Shown in pieces: positions 8,680 to 17,297 of a DNA stretch of 32,821 nucleotides. The stretch's first letter is position 1; every line of letters begins with the position of its first letter. Below the pieces are notes generated by a model. It did not search any database and was not told the DNA's origin. It saw only the letters and a program-made list of their open reading frames with translations. The DNA is taken from positions 1 through 32,821 of the forward strand of contig CAMUDN010000011.1 in NCBI GenBank assembly GCA_947087645.1, in the 5' to 3' direction. Both the position numbers and the translations under genes were made by a program. Source of the DNA: an uncultured Bulleidia sp. (GTDB taxonomy: Bacteria > Bacillota_I > Bacilli_A > Erysipelotrichales > Erysipelotrichaceae).

Positions 8680-8709
8680 TTGACAAAAAGGATGAAAAAG
8701 ATTTATATT
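8680..8709 (+). promoter_or_regulatory. Promoter of the feo operon
   Basis: Perfect -35 TTGACA (8680-8685), then TTATAT (8703-8708, 17-base spacer) or TATATT (8704-8709, 18-base spacer) as -10. The predicted RNA start is near 8715, about 33 bases before the feoA start. Confidence 0.7.
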
Positions 8710-8715
8710 TATGTA

Positions 8716-8731
8716 GTTAGAAATATCTAAC
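8716..8731. promoter_or_regulatory. Inverted repeat at the feo transcription start, candidate operator
   Basis: GTTAGA-AATA-TCTAAC sits exactly where the RNA would start, a good place for a repressor. The half-site TAACCTA on the right recalls iron-repressor (DtxR/IdeR) boxes, but the spacing between arms does not fit that family, so the regulator is unknown. Confidence 0.4.
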
Positions 8732-8747
8732 CTAGAGGGGGATAAGT

Positions 8748-8972
8748 ATGCCATTAAGTTTTGGAGATATCCAAAAGAGATATGTTATAAGAAAAATTGG
8801 TGGTGATGAAGTAGTTAAAAAACATCTTCAAGATCTAGGATTGACACAAGGATCAATTATTCAGATTATCGCTAAAAATGCCGGTAGTGTAATTGTTAGA
8901 GTAAAAGAAACAAGAATTGCCTTGGGTTTTAGTATGGCTAACAAAATCATGATTGAGGAGGAAAATGGATGA
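8748..8972 (+). CDS. feoA: FeoA-domain protein 1
   Basis: A 74-residue single-domain FeoA protein (SH3-like fold), a small cytoplasmic partner of the ferrous iron transporter FeoB. The visible pattern is V-x-K-H-L-x-D-L-G-L-T-x-G-S-x-I-x-I and V-I-V-R-V-K-E-T-R-I-A-L-G-F-S-M-A, as expected for the family. The strong ribosome site GAGGGGGAT precedes the ATG. It is the first gene of the operon, and its stop overlaps the start of the second feoA gene (ATGA). The two FeoA proteins differ clearly from each other, so this is not a recent duplication. Confidence 0.9.
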   Translation: MPLSFGDIQKRYVIRKIGGDEVVKKHLQDLGLTQGSIIQIIAKNAGSVIVRVKETRIALGFSMANKIMIEEENG

Positions 8973-9190
8973 CGTTGAAAGATGTGAAAATTGGTCAATC
9001 AGTAACGATCAAACAGTTGCATGGTGAAGGGGCTGTCCGGCGTAGAATCATGGATATGGGGATGATAAAAGGAACAAAAATAAAAGTTCGTAAAGTTGCA
9101 CCCTTAGGTGATCCTATTGAATTGACTGTACGTGGCTATGAATTATCAATTCGTAAAGCTGATGCAGAAATGATTGAGGTGGAAGCATGA
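8969..9190 (+). CDS. feoA: FeoA-domain protein 2
   Basis: Second FeoA domain protein, 73 residues, with the more canonical sequence: G-E-G-A-V-R-R-R-I-M-D-M-G-M-I-K-G-T, then K-V-A-P-L-G-D-P-I-E-L-T-V-R-G-Y-E-L-S-I-R-K (spelled with separators). This closely follows the FeoA consensus. GAGGAGG lies upstream within the first feoA gene. Both ends use 4-base ATGA overlaps, so feoA1, feoA2 and feoB should be translated in a coupled way. It likely regulates or stabilises FeoB at the membrane. Confidence 0.93.
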   Translation: MTLKDVKIGQSVTIKQLHGEGAVRRRIMDMGMIKGTKIKVRKVAPLGDPIELTVRGYELSIRKADAEMIEVEA

Positions 9191-11622
9191 AAGAACAAAA
9201 AGTCATTATTGCTTTAGCGGGAAATCCGAATAGTGGTAAAACAACTTTATTTAATGCTTTAACGGGTTCTAATCAATCAGTTGGTAACTGGCCAGGTGTA
9301 ACAGTAGAGAAAAAAGAAGGTAAATTAAAAAAACATAGTAATGTTATTATTGAAGATTTACCTGGTATTTATTCCTTATCACCTTATACATTAGAAGAAG
9401 TTGTTTCACGTAATTATTTAGTTGCGGAAAAGCCAAATGTTATTTTAAATATCATTGATGGTACTAACTTGGAAAGAAATCTTTATTTAACAACCCAATT
9501 AATGGAACTAGGTATTCCAATGGTTGTGGCAGTTAATATGATGGATTTAGTAAAAAAACAAGGTGATCAAATTAATTTAGAAAAATTAGCAAATGAATTA
9601 GGCTGTAAAGTAGTGCCTATTTCAGCATTGAAACAAGACGGTATCTTTAAAGTGGCTGAAGAAGCTCTAGAATTAGATAAATTAAAACAGTTACCAAAGA
9701 TACATCACTTTAATGAAAAAGTTGAAAATTTATTAACATCTATTGCTAAACAATTAAATGTTATTGAAGAACAAAAACGTTGGTTTGCTATTAAATTATT
9801 TGAAAAAGATAGCAAGGTATTAGAAAGTATTGATCTAAGTGAAGATACTAAGCAAAATATTCTTACAGAAATTGAAAAAGTTGAAAAAGAATTAAAAGAT
9901 GATGGTGAAAGTATTATTACGAATGAACGTTATGCGTATATAAATCATCTTTTACAAGGCGTTTATAAGAAAAATAAAAAAACAACAAAGAGTTATTCAG
10001 ATAGAATTGATTCTGTTGTTACTAATCGTTGGTTAGGTTTACCAATTTTTGCTGTAGTTATGTTTGTGGTCTATTTTGTATCTATTAAAACTGTTGGTAC
10101 AGGGGCAACTGACTGGGTAAATGATGGTTTCTTTGGTGATGGTTGGTTCTGGTTTGGTCAAGGTCGTAGTGAATTTGATGATGCAAGTGACAACTATAAA
10201 ATGGATATGGAAGCTAAAACAGCTTACATTAGTCAAGCTGAAGAAAAAGGTTTAGTTAAGACAAAAGATGATGAAGTTGAAATACTCGATCAAGCAGCTT
10301 TAGAAAAGTTTAGTGTAACTGCTGAAATTCATAATGAAGATGGTGAAGTTGTTGAAAAACGTGATGTTCATTATGCTGACTATGAAAAATATGATAAAGA
10401 AGAAGAACCAGATGCACATACATTTGGACCATATCAAGATGGTTTACCAGTTCTTTTAGGTAAAGGATTAGATGCTTTACATGCTTCAGAATGGGTTAAA
10501 GGTTTAGTCTTAGATGGTATTGTTGCTGGTGTTGGTTCAGTTTTAGGCTTTTTACCACAAATGTTAACATTATTTTTCTTTTTAGCATTCTTAGAAGGTT
10601 GTGGATATATGGCACGTATTGCCTTTGTCCTTGATCGCTTATTTAGAAAATTTGGTTTATCAGGTAAGAGTTTTATCCCAATGCTTGTTGGTACAGGTTG
10701 TTCTGTTCCAGGAATTATGGCTTCTCGTACAATTGAGTCAGAAAGAGATCGTCGTATGACAGTTATGACAACATCATTTATGCCTTGTTCAGCAAAATTA
10801 CCAGTTATTGCATTAATTGCCGGTGCCTTTTTTGAACAATCAGGATTAGTTTCTACAAGTGCATATTTCCTTGGCATTGCTTCCATTATTGTTTCGGGCA
10901 TTATGTTGAAAAAGACCAAACGTTTTAGTGGTGATCCAGCACCATTTGTTATGGAATTACCAGCTTATCACTGGCCAACTATTTCTTATATTTTACATTC
11001 GATGTGGGAAAGAGGATCATCTTTTGTTAAAAAAGCAGGAACAATTATTTTCTTAGCTTCCGTACTTGTTTGGATTGGTTCTAATTTAGGCTTTGATGAA
11101 AAAGGTTTTGGCCTGGTTGAACAAGAGCATTCATTGTTAGCTATTATCGGTAATGTTATTAAACCATTATTTATTCCTTTAGGATTTGGTGGTGATTGGC
11201 GTAATGCTGTAGCAACTATAACAGGTTTAATTGCTAAAGAGAATGTCGTTTCAACAATGGGTATATTATATGGTGCAGGTGAAGTTAGTGAAAATGGTTG
11301 GCAGATTTATCAATCAATGAATTCAGCTTTTGCCGGATCATCTATTGCCGGTTATGCTTACTTAGCATTTAACTTATTATGTATCCCTTGCTTTGCAGCT
11401 GTTGGAGCAATGCGTAGAGAAATGAATAATGGTAGATGGACAGGATTTGCCTTACTTTATCAATTAGTATTTGCTTATGTTGTATCATTGATTATTTATC
11501 AATTTGGTTCAGCTTTCTTTGGTCAAATACATGTTTTAGGTTTAATTTTAGCAATTATTTTATCCGTTATGATGATTTATCAATTGTTTAGACCTATGAA
11601 ATCTATTGCTTTAGAAAAATAA
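9187..11622 (+). CDS. feoB: Ferrous iron transport protein B
   Basis: GTP-dependent Fe2+ importer of the inner membrane, 811 residues. The N-terminal G domain has G1 GNPNSGKTT (12-20), a G2 region N-W-P-G-V-T-V-E, G3 DLPG (57-60) and G4 NMMD (117-120), followed by a helical regulatory domain to about residue 270. The membrane part holds two Gate regions, with the Cys motifs VGTGCSVPGIMASRTIE and MPCSAKLPV typical of FeoB. Between the first membrane helix and the first Gate there is a hydrophilic, Asp/Glu-rich segment (about residues 318-415) predicted to lie outside the cell, longer than in the short FeoB forms. Co-transcribed with the two feoA genes through ATGA overlap. No FeoC is present. 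Confidence 0.95.
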   Translation: MKEQKVIIALAGNPNSGKTTLFNALTGSNQSVGNWPGVTVEKKEGKLKKHSNVIIEDLPGIYSLSPYTLEEVVSRNYLVAEKPNVILNIIDGTNLERNLYLTTQLMELGIPMVVAVNMMDLVKKQGDQINLEKLANELGCKVVPISALKQDGIFKVAEEALELDKLKQLPKIHHFNEKVENLLTSIAKQLNVIEEQKRWFAIKLFEKDSKVLESIDLSEDTKQNILTEIEKVEKELKDDGESIITNERYAYINHLLQGVYKKNKKTTKSYSDRIDSVVTNRWLGLPIFAVVMFVVYFVSIKTVGTGATDWVNDGFFGDGWFWFGQGRSEFDDASDNYKMDMEAKTAYISQAEEKGLVKTKDDEVEILDQAALEKFSVTAEIHNEDGEVVEKRDVHYADYEKYDKEEEPDAHTFGPYQDGLPVLLGKGLDALHASEWVKGLVLDGIVAGVGSVLGFLPQMLTLFFFLAFLEGCGYMARIAFVLDRLFRKFGLSGKSFIPMLVGTGCSVPGIMASRTIESERDRRMTVMTTSFMPCSAKLPVIALIAGAFFEQSGLVSTSAYFLGIASIIVSGIMLKKTKRFSGDPAPFVMELPAYHWPTISYILHSMWERGSSFVKKAGTIIFLASVLVWIGSNLGFDEKGFGLVEQEHSLLAIIGNVIKPLFIPLGFGGDWRNAVATITGLIAKENVVSTMGILYGAGEVSENGWQIYQSMNSAFAGSSIAGYAYLAFNLLCIPCFAAVGAMRREMNNGRWTGFALLYQLVFAYVVSLIIYQFGSAFFGQIHVLGLILAIILSVMMIYQLFRPMKSIALEK

Positions 11623-11630
11623 GTCAAATA

Positions 11631-11657
11631 AAAAAGTCGATTATATTTCGACTTTTT
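11631..11657. terminator. Bidirectional terminator between feoB and RNase J
   Basis: AAAAAGTCGA / TCGACTTTTT with a 7-base loop; A-run on one side and T-run on the other, so it works for both converging genes. The RNase J stop codon lies in the loop. Confidence 0.88.
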
Positions 11658-13497
11658 TATTTTTATCTTTTTTGATAACAGTTTTAGAACGACGAGGTGT
11701 CTTTTCTTTGCTTTGTTTTATTTTTGCTTGAATTTCTTTCATTGCTTCTTTTTGATTTAAAATGACTGGTACGATAATTGGTGTTCGATTTGTTTTTTTA
11801 AATAAAAATGGTTCTAAAGCAGATTTAATACAATTTTTTATTTCACCAAATGTAGTTCTATTTTGCATTGTTTTCTTTAATGCATCATAAACAATTAATT
11901 CTGCTTCTTTGATTAATGTTTGTGAATCTTTGATATACACAAAACCACGGGAAACAATATTTGGTCGACATAGAATTTTATTGTATCTTGAATCAATTGT
12001 TACAATTACGGCAACAAGACCATTTTCAGCTAAAATTTGACGATCTTTGATAACTGAAGTACTTAAACCAGAAATATCATTACCATCAACATAAACAGCA
12101 TCTGTATGAACTTTTTCATCAGCTAAGAAACATTCATGATCACGTAAAACCAGAACATCACCATTTGTACAAATGAAACAGTGATCTTCTTTAATACCAG
12201 TTAAAACAGCTGTTCGACAATGTTCAACTAACATTTTATATTCACCATGATTAGGCATAAACCATTTTGGCTTAATCAGATTAAGCATTAACTTTTGTTC
12301 TTCAACAGGTGCATGCCCCGTTGTATGGAAAGAAGTTAAAGGAGAATTAGTAACAACATTAGCTCCAACTTTAGTAAGTTGATTAATAACTTCTCCTACA
12401 GATTGACCATTGCCTGGAATAGGTGAAGAAGAGAAAAGCACAGTATCACCAGGTAAAATTTTGATAAAACGATGGGAACCATTAGCAATTCTACTTAAAG
12501 CAGCCATAGGCTCACCTTGTGACCCTGTACAAACAATACAAATGCGATTAGCCGGTAAGGTATTTAATTCATTACCTGAAATAAAACTTGACTTAGGAAC
12601 TTTAATGACACCTAATTCACGACCAATTTCGACGACATTTTCCATTGAACGACCAAAGACAGCAATTTTACGATTACATGATACAGCAGCTTCTAAAATT
12701 TGATTAACTCTTAAAACATTAGAAGCGAAAGTAGAAACAAGTAAACGACCAGGTGTTTTTCGCATTTGCGATAAAATTGATTTAGCAACTTGTCTTTCTG
12801 ATATAGAAGAGCCAGCAACAGTTGAATTGGTTGAATCAGATAATAAAACATCAACTCCAATTTGACCTAAATAAGCCATTTTTTGAAAATCAGCTGGACG
12901 ACCAACGGGTGAATAATCAAACTTAAAATCACCAGTTTCAACAATACGTCCATTAGGTGTATTAACGACAATACCCAAAGAATCAGGAATAGAATGGACA
13001 GTATCAAAAAAACCGATCGTAAAATATTTACTACGAATACAAGAATCTGAATCAATTTGGACAATTTTACATGCTTTGGTTAAGTGATGTTCTTCTAATT
13101 TCTTTTCAATTAATCTTTTAGCAAAACGCGGAGCATATATTTCCTTTAAGCGAATAGTTTTCAAGAAAAAAGGAATACCTCCAATATGATCTTCATGACC
13201 GTGGGTAATAACCATAGCTTTTATTTTGCGTTGATTTTTAAGTAAATAAGAAAAGTCAGGGATCACATAATCAACGCCTAATAATTCCCCTTGGGGAAAT
13301 AAAACACCACAATCAATAATAACAATTTCATCATTATGTTCAACACAATACATATTCATGCCAATAGCCCCAAGACCACCCATCGCATAAATAAGTGTAT
13401 CTGTTTCATGATTTATTATTTTTGCTTCATTTTCATCCTGAATTAATTTTTTATAAAGGGTCGGTCTTTTTGCTTTTTTTGTTTCCATTTCTTTCAT
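11641..13497 (-). CDS. rnj: Ribonuclease J
   Basis: Metallo-beta-lactamase/beta-CASP nuclease with 5' exonuclease and endonuclease activity in mRNA decay and rRNA processing. The zinc-binding HGHEDHIGG motif is at residues 99-107, preceded by G-G-L-G-x-I-G-M-N-M-Y and I-I-D-C-G-V-L-F-P, which are typical of RNase J. Later come the beta-CASP region with V-S-T-F-A-S-N-x-x-R, C-T-G-S-Q-G-E-P, and H-T-T-G-H-A and M-P-N-H-G-E-Y. Length is 618 residues against about 555 for the best-known members: there is a basic N-terminal extension of about 30 residues and a Lys/Arg-rich C-terminal tail of about 30 residues. It is 18 bases downstream of def on the same strand. The ribosome site is weak, and the ATG at 13488 is an alternative start. 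Confidence 0.94.
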   Translation of the reverse strand: MKEMETKKAKRPTLYKKLIQDENEAKIINHETDTLIYAMGGLGAIGMNMYCVEHNDEIVIIDCGVLFPQGELLGVDYVIPDFSYLLKNQRKIKAMVITHGHEDHIGGIPFFLKTIRLKEIYAPRFAKRLIEKKLEEHHLTKACKIVQIDSDSCIRSKYFTIGFFDTVHSIPDSLGIVVNTPNGRIVETGDFKFDYSPVGRPADFQKMAYLGQIGVDVLLSDSTNSTVAGSSISERQVAKSILSQMRKTPGRLLVSTFASNVLRVNQILEAAVSCNRKIAVFGRSMENVVEIGRELGVIKVPKSSFISGNELNTLPANRICIVCTGSQGEPMAALSRIANGSHRFIKILPGDTVLFSSSPIPGNGQSVGEVINQLTKVGANVVTNSPLTSFHTTGHAPVEEQKLMLNLIKPKWFMPNHGEYKMLVEHCRTAVLTGIKEDHCFICTNGDVLVLRDHECFLADEKVHTDAVYVDGNDISGLSTSVIKDRQILAENGLVAVIVTIDSRYNKILCRPNIVSRGFVYIKDSQTLIKEAELIVYDALKKTMQNRTTFGEIKNCIKSALEPFLFKKTNRTPIIVPVILNQKEAMKEIQAKIKQSKEKTPRRSKTVIKKDKNKKVEI

Positions 13498-13515
13498 ATT
13501 TTAAATAATTACTTT

Positions 13516-14082
13516 CTAGATGACTTGTGCGCCATCAATTTCTTTTAAAGGATTTTTTTGATCAATACGATCATAGAACAAACGACCGTCAAAATGATCT
13601 AATTCATGTTGTAAAACAATTGCTAAAAAGCCCCGTGCTCGAATGGAAATCATTTCATCACGAATTAAATCGTATGCTTTAACTGTAACTCTTGCTTTAC
13701 GTAAAACATGACCAGGATGTTTTTTAACAACGGATAAACATCCTTCACCAGCTTCAATATAAGCTATTTGGCTTGATTCACTAACAATTTTAGCATTAGC
13801 TAGCATAAATTCTTTGGTTACTAATTGATTATTTTTATCATAATCTTGTACGACAATAGCTGTTAATCGTTTTGGAATACCAATTTGAATTGCCGATATT
13901 CCAACTGCTGGTTGCAAGTTATATTTTTTAGCTTTTTCCTCATCTGTAGAGTCTTGAACGTATTTTAACATATCACGTAACAAAGAAGCATCCTCATTAC
14001 TTAAAGGAAGTGTTACTTCTTTTGATTTTTGCCGAATGATAGGATTGTCATCTTTAATAATTGTATCATTATTTATCAACAT
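13516..14082 (-). CDS. def: Peptide deformylase
   Basis: Metal-dependent enzyme that removes the formyl group from new proteins. All three motifs are visible: motif 1 as VGISAIQIG (residues 60-68), less standard than G-x-G-L-A-A-x-Q; motif 2 EGCLS (113-117) with the metal-binding Cys115; motif 3 HELDH (159-163) with two metal-binding His and the catalytic Glu160. The 188-residue length and the insertions fit the Gram-positive type 2 form. The start has GAGGT about 12 bases upstream. It is the first gene of a two-gene unit with RNase J and diverges from ftsW. Confidence 0.93.
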   Translation of the reverse strand: MLINNDTIIKDDNPIIRQKSKEVTLPLSNEDASLLRDMLKYVQDSTDEEKAKKYNLQPAVGISAIQIGIPKRLTAIVVQDYDKNNQLVTKEFMLANAKIVSESSQIAYIEAGEGCLSVVKKHPGHVLRKARVTVKAYDLIRDEMISIRARGFLAIVLQHELDHFDGRLFYDRIDQKNPLKEIDGAQVI

Positions 14083-14150
14083 AAAAAAATATCTACCTCG
14101 ATTCTAATTTACTATATATTTTACTTTTCTAAATAAAGAATTTTTTTCTG

Positions 14151-14166
14151 TGCTACTATTATAACA
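14151..14166 (+). promoter_or_regulatory. Extended -10 promoter abutting the ftsW start
   Basis: TGC-TACTAT followed by six bases and the ATG at 14166. With normal geometry the RNA would begin at or next to the start codon. No ribosome site exists before the ATG. Confidence 0.5.
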
Positions 14167-15368
14167 TGAGTATGAAAATGAAGAAGATAAGAAGCTCTAA
14201 TTTATGGCTATCTTTACAAAAAAGAGATAAAGCAATTTATTTTTCTATTTTAATTTTAATGTTATTTGGCATGATTGCTATCATTTCAGCTTCGATGGGT
14301 ATTGTAGCAGGTAATACATTTAAGTTAATGGTGATTGCTTTTAAACAATTGATGTTTTTGATAGTTGGTTATATTTCTATGATTAGCTTAGAAAAAATCT
14401 TTCGTCTTTCTTTTTTGAAAACCAAAGCATTTAATATTTTGATTTGGATAATGATAATTTCATTAATTATACCATTGTTTTTTCACTCGGCCGGTGGAGC
14501 AAAAGCATGGATCCGTTTTCCTTTCGGACTTACTTTACAACCCTCTGAATTTGCTAAGATTATGGTTATACTGATTACAGCTCGTTTTTTAGGTGATAAT
14601 CAAAAACATTATAGTAGTACATTTAATATGGTAGTTCGTCCTTTTTGTTATATTGCAAGTATGGTTTTTATTGTTTTTATTTTGCAGAATGACTTAGGAT
14701 CAGCCCTTGTTCTTTTTCTTATTTTTGCAGTTGTTTTTTTATTACCACGACATCGTCAATTACGTAAATTACAAACTTTTTTTAAATTATCATTTTGGTT
14801 TGGTGTTGTAGGTGGAGGTTATTTTTTACTTTATACAAAAATGGGTGAAAAAATTATTTCAGCACTTATGAGTGGTTATAAGAAAGCACGTTTTACAACA
14901 ATGTTTAATCCTTTTCATGATCCATATGGTTTTGGTTATCAATTAATAAATGGTTTAATATCTTTTTCAGTAGGTAGCTGGTTTGGTTGTGGTATTGGTC
15001 AATCAATTCGTAAATATACTGATTTTCCAGCAGCTAATACAGATTTTATAGTAGCTGTTGTTGTTGAAGAAGTTGGTTTTATTGGTTTCCTTTTTTTGAT
15101 GTTATTATACGGTATTATTATTTTTCGCTTATTTAATTATGCAATTAAGATTAAATTAGAAAAAGCCAAAATAATTTTAATTGGGACAGCAATGTATTTA
15201 TTAATTCATATGTTCTTTAATATTGGCGGGGCAACAGGATTTATTCCTTTAACTGGCGTACCTTTATTAATGATTTCTGCCGGTGGTTCATCAACTTGGT
15301 CATTTATGATTAGTATTGGTATTGCCCAAGCTGTTATTGGACAGTATAAAAGAGGAGAAATACAATGA
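14166..15368 (+). CDS. ftsW: FtsW/RodA/SpoVE-family peptidoglycan glycosyltransferase
   Basis: Polytopic SEDS protein that polymerises lipid II, here most likely the division enzyme FtsW, since ftsW lies near rsmD and coaD in other Firmicutes. It has 400 residues with about ten membrane helices. Signatures include G-G-A-K-A-W-I-R-F and L-Q-P-S-E-F-A-K near residues 103-125, L-Q-N-D-L-G-S-A-L-V-L-F, the large extracellular loop, and G-x-G-I-G-Q-S with A-A-N-T-D-F-I-V-A-V-V-V-E-E-V-G, which is the conserved SEDS C-terminal half. The N-terminus has three in-frame Met codons (14166, 14172, 14178). No ribosome site precedes any of them, and a promoter -10 box ends at 14159. Its TGA overlaps the rsmD ATG. 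Confidence 0.87.
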   Translation: MSMKMKKIRSSNLWLSLQKRDKAIYFSILILMLFGMIAIISASMGIVAGNTFKLMVIAFKQLMFLIVGYISMISLEKIFRLSFLKTKAFNILIWIMIISLIIPLFFHSAGGAKAWIRFPFGLTLQPSEFAKIMVILITARFLGDNQKHYSSTFNMVVRPFCYIASMVFIVFILQNDLGSALVLFLIFAVVFLLPRHRQLRKLQTFFKLSFWFGVVGGGYFLLYTKMGEKIISALMSGYKKARFTTMFNPFHDPYGFGYQLINGLISFSVGSWFGCGIGQSIRKYTDFPAANTDFIVAVVVEEVGFIGFLFLMLLYGIIIFRLFNYAIKIKLEKAKIILIGTAMYLLIHMFFNIGGATGFIPLTGVPLLMISAGGSSTWSFMISIGIAQAVIGQYKRGEIQ

Positions 15369-15916
15369 GAATAATTGCCGGTCAATATCGTTCACGCCAA
15401 TTGTGTACACCTCAAGGTAAAAGTACAAGACCAACTTTAGATAAGGTTCGGGAAGCAGTTTTTACAATGCTTATGGCTTATCTTATGGAAGCTAATTTTC
15501 TTGATTTATATGCTGGTAGTGGAGCTAATGGCTTAGAAGCATTATCACGAGGAGCAAAAAGAGCTGTCTTTGTGGATCAATCAATAAAAGCAAAACAAGC
15601 AATTATTAATAATATTAAAAATTTAGAACTAACAGAAAAGACACAATTATTAACATGTAGTGTTAAAAAAGCAATAAATGAATTATTACATGAAAAGTTT
15701 GATTTAGTCTATATTGATCCACCATATAAAGTACAAGAAAATGAAAATATTATCCGATTATTAATTACTAAAAATTTAATTAATGATCAAGCTTTAATTG
15801 TTATTGAAGCTGATAAAAATGATATTTATCCTTTAAAGATAGGTTATATGAAATTAATTAAGAAGAAAGTATATGGTATTAGTCAAATTTTATTTTATCA
15901 AAAGGAGAGTATATGA
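15365..15916 (+). CDS. rsmD: 16S rRNA (guanine966-N2)-methyltransferase RsmD
   Basis: SAM-dependent methyltransferase of 183 residues that modifies G966 of 16S rRNA. It starts with the family hallmark M-R-I-I-A-G-Q-Y-R-S-R and T-R-P-T-L-D-K-V-R-E-A-V-F. The SAM site is in F-L-D-L-Y-A-G-S-G-A-N-G-L-E-A-L-S-R-G, and the catalytic IDPPY motif is at about residues 117-121. It overlaps ftsW and coaD by four bases each (ATGA). GGAGAAATACA precedes the start. Confidence 0.94.
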   Translation: MRIIAGQYRSRQLCTPQGKSTRPTLDKVREAVFTMLMAYLMEANFLDLYAGSGANGLEALSRGAKRAVFVDQSIKAKQAIINNIKNLELTEKTQLLTCSVKKAINELLHEKFDLVYIDPPYKVQENENIIRLLITKNLINDQALIVIEADKNDIYPLKIGYMKLIKKKVYGISQILFYQKESI

Positions 15917-16416
15917 AAGCTTGTTATCCTGGAACATTTGATCCTATTACAAATGGTCATTTAGATATTATTGCACGTGCAGCTAAAATTTTTGAAGAAG
16001 TAATTGTTTTAATTATGGTTAATCCTCGTAAAAAATCAACTTTTAGTGTTGAAAAAAGGAAAGAAATGATTGAACGTAGTTTAACAGTTTTAAAACAAAC
16101 AAATAACATTAAAGTTATGATTGGTTCTGGTTTAACAGTTGCTTATGCAGAGAAATTAAAATGTCATGCAATTATTCGTGGCATAAGAGCTGTTTCAGAT
16201 TATGAATATGAATTACAACAAGCAACAGCTAATCGGAGCTTAAATGATCATATTGAGACTTTATTTTTAATTGCTCGTCCTGCTTACTCTTTTTTAAGTT
16301 CTTCTGTATGTAAAGAAATTGCTATTAATGGTGGTCGATTAGATGATTTTATTCCTCAACCGATTATTCAAGAAGTTATGCAAGAATTAGGAAATGGAGA
16401 TCAGAAAAAAATATGA
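15913..16416 (+). CDS. coaD: Phosphopantetheine adenylyltransferase
   Basis: Fourth step of coenzyme A synthesis: 4'-phosphopantetheine plus ATP gives dephospho-CoA. The nucleotidyltransferase site is in YPGTFDPITNGHLDII at the N-terminus (T/HxGH motif as T-N-G-H), followed by N-P-R-K-K-S-x-F-S, I-I-R-G-I-R-A-V-S-D-Y-E-Y-E and the C-terminal S-S-S-V-C-K-E motif (usually S-S-S/T-x-V/x-R/K-E). Its 167 residues are normal. AAGGAGAG precedes the ATG. It overlaps rsmD and the following gene by four bases each. Confidence 0.95.
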   Translation: MKACYPGTFDPITNGHLDIIARAAKIFEEVIVLIMVNPRKKSTFSVEKRKEMIERSLTVLKQTNNIKVMIGSGLTVAYAEKLKCHAIIRGIRAVSDYEYELQQATANRSLNDHIETLFLIARPAYSFLSSSVCKEIAINGGRLDDFIPQPIIQEVMQELGNGDQKKI

Positions 16417-17213
16417 AATGGGCACTTATTAGTGATGATATGAATAAAGATAATTTTTTAGCATTAAGACCAAACAGTTATGTATTCAAAAAAAATGATG
16501 ATTTAATGAACCTTGCTGATTGTGATGCTATTTATATTGATTGTCATCCTACTTTACATTATAAATATGCTTTAATGGCAATGGATATAGGAAAAGCAGT
16601 ATGTGTTGCTTCACCACTTGCTTTAAATGAATGGGAAGTTCAAGCATTGGTTTTAAAAGCAAAAGAAAAAAATATATTTTTAATGGAAAATATAGCCAGT
16701 CGTTTTTCACCAAGTTATCAAATTATTAAAAAGATGATGAAAAATAAACAAATGGGTCCATTACAAGAGATTAATTTTTCTTTTTGTTTGTCACAAGCAA
16801 ATAAGCAAGATGATGTTTTGGTTCAATATGGCTCCTATGCTTGTCATTTGTTAGTTGATTTATTTGGTATCAATATGCCGATTCAAGAAATTAAATTTAA
16901 ATATAGTGATAATATTGCTACAAGTGTTATTGCCCATTATCAAAAAGAGCGAACACGTTTTAATTTAGAATTAAGTATTGATGAAAATAAACCTTTAAAA
17001 AGTTATCTTATTTGTGCAAAAGGACATATTGAAGTACCATCGTTTCATGATAACTTAGAGTTATCTCTTTTAGCATTTGAGGAAACATATAAAAAAGGAT
17101 TGTTAGAACATCCTCATATGAAACTTGAAGATAGCTTATTTATTGCACATGAGATAGATCGTTTACATGATGCTTTAACAGCTGATCCTGATGATAGTGT
17201 TTATCGAATGTAA
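16413..17213 (+). CDS. Degenerate Gfo/Idh/MocA-like protein
   Basis: A 266-residue protein related to the Gfo/Idh/MocA oxidoreductases: the stretch D-A-I-Y-I-D-C-H-P-T-L-H-Y-K-Y-A-L-M-A-M-D-I-G-K-A-V-C-V matches the usual V-x-I-A-T-P-x-x-x-H-x-x-x-A-x-x-A-x-x-x-G-K-H-V region, then P-L-A-L-N. Two key features are missing. The N-terminal strand lacks the G-x-G-x-x-G NAD-binding loop, and the catalytic E-K-P motif is replaced by A-S-P, removing the conserved Lys. The protein is also about 60-80 residues shorter than usual. It may bind a ligand or act as a non-catalytic partner. Its ATG overlaps the coaD stop. Substrate and role are unknown. Confidence 0.65.
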   Translation: MKWALISDDMNKDNFLALRPNSYVFKKNDDLMNLADCDAIYIDCHPTLHYKYALMAMDIGKAVCVASPLALNEWEVQALVLKAKEKNIFLMENIASRFSPSYQIIKKMMKNKQMGPLQEINFSFCLSQANKQDDVLVQYGSYACHLLVDLFGINMPIQEIKFKYSDNIATSVIAHYQKERTRFNLELSIDENKPLKSYLICAKGHIEVPSFHDNLELSLLAFEETYKKGLLEHPHMKLEDSLFIAHEIDRLHDALTADPDDSVYRM

Positions 17214-17297
17214 AAAATAATCACAATTACTATCTTTAGTATGGGAAATTTATTTCGTCGGTAAATATAGATTGAGGCGATAAGCTAAGGAGGATGT

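Noticed and set aside
8716..8733. DtxR/IdeR box upstream of feoA
   Set aside because: The right half matches partly, but the six bases between GTTAG and CTAAC do not fit the one-base centre of that box.
10434..10919. 161-residue frame antisense to feoB
   Set aside because: No ribosome site, and it is contained within the highly conserved FeoB membrane region.
12410..12703. 97-residue frame antisense to RNase J
   Set aside because: Shadow frame inside a conserved gene, with no supporting signals.
17214..17297. Possible RNA element between the Gfo/Idh-like and SSB-like genes
   Set aside because: No convincing stem or known motif seen; it is probably a simple leader with a ribosome site.
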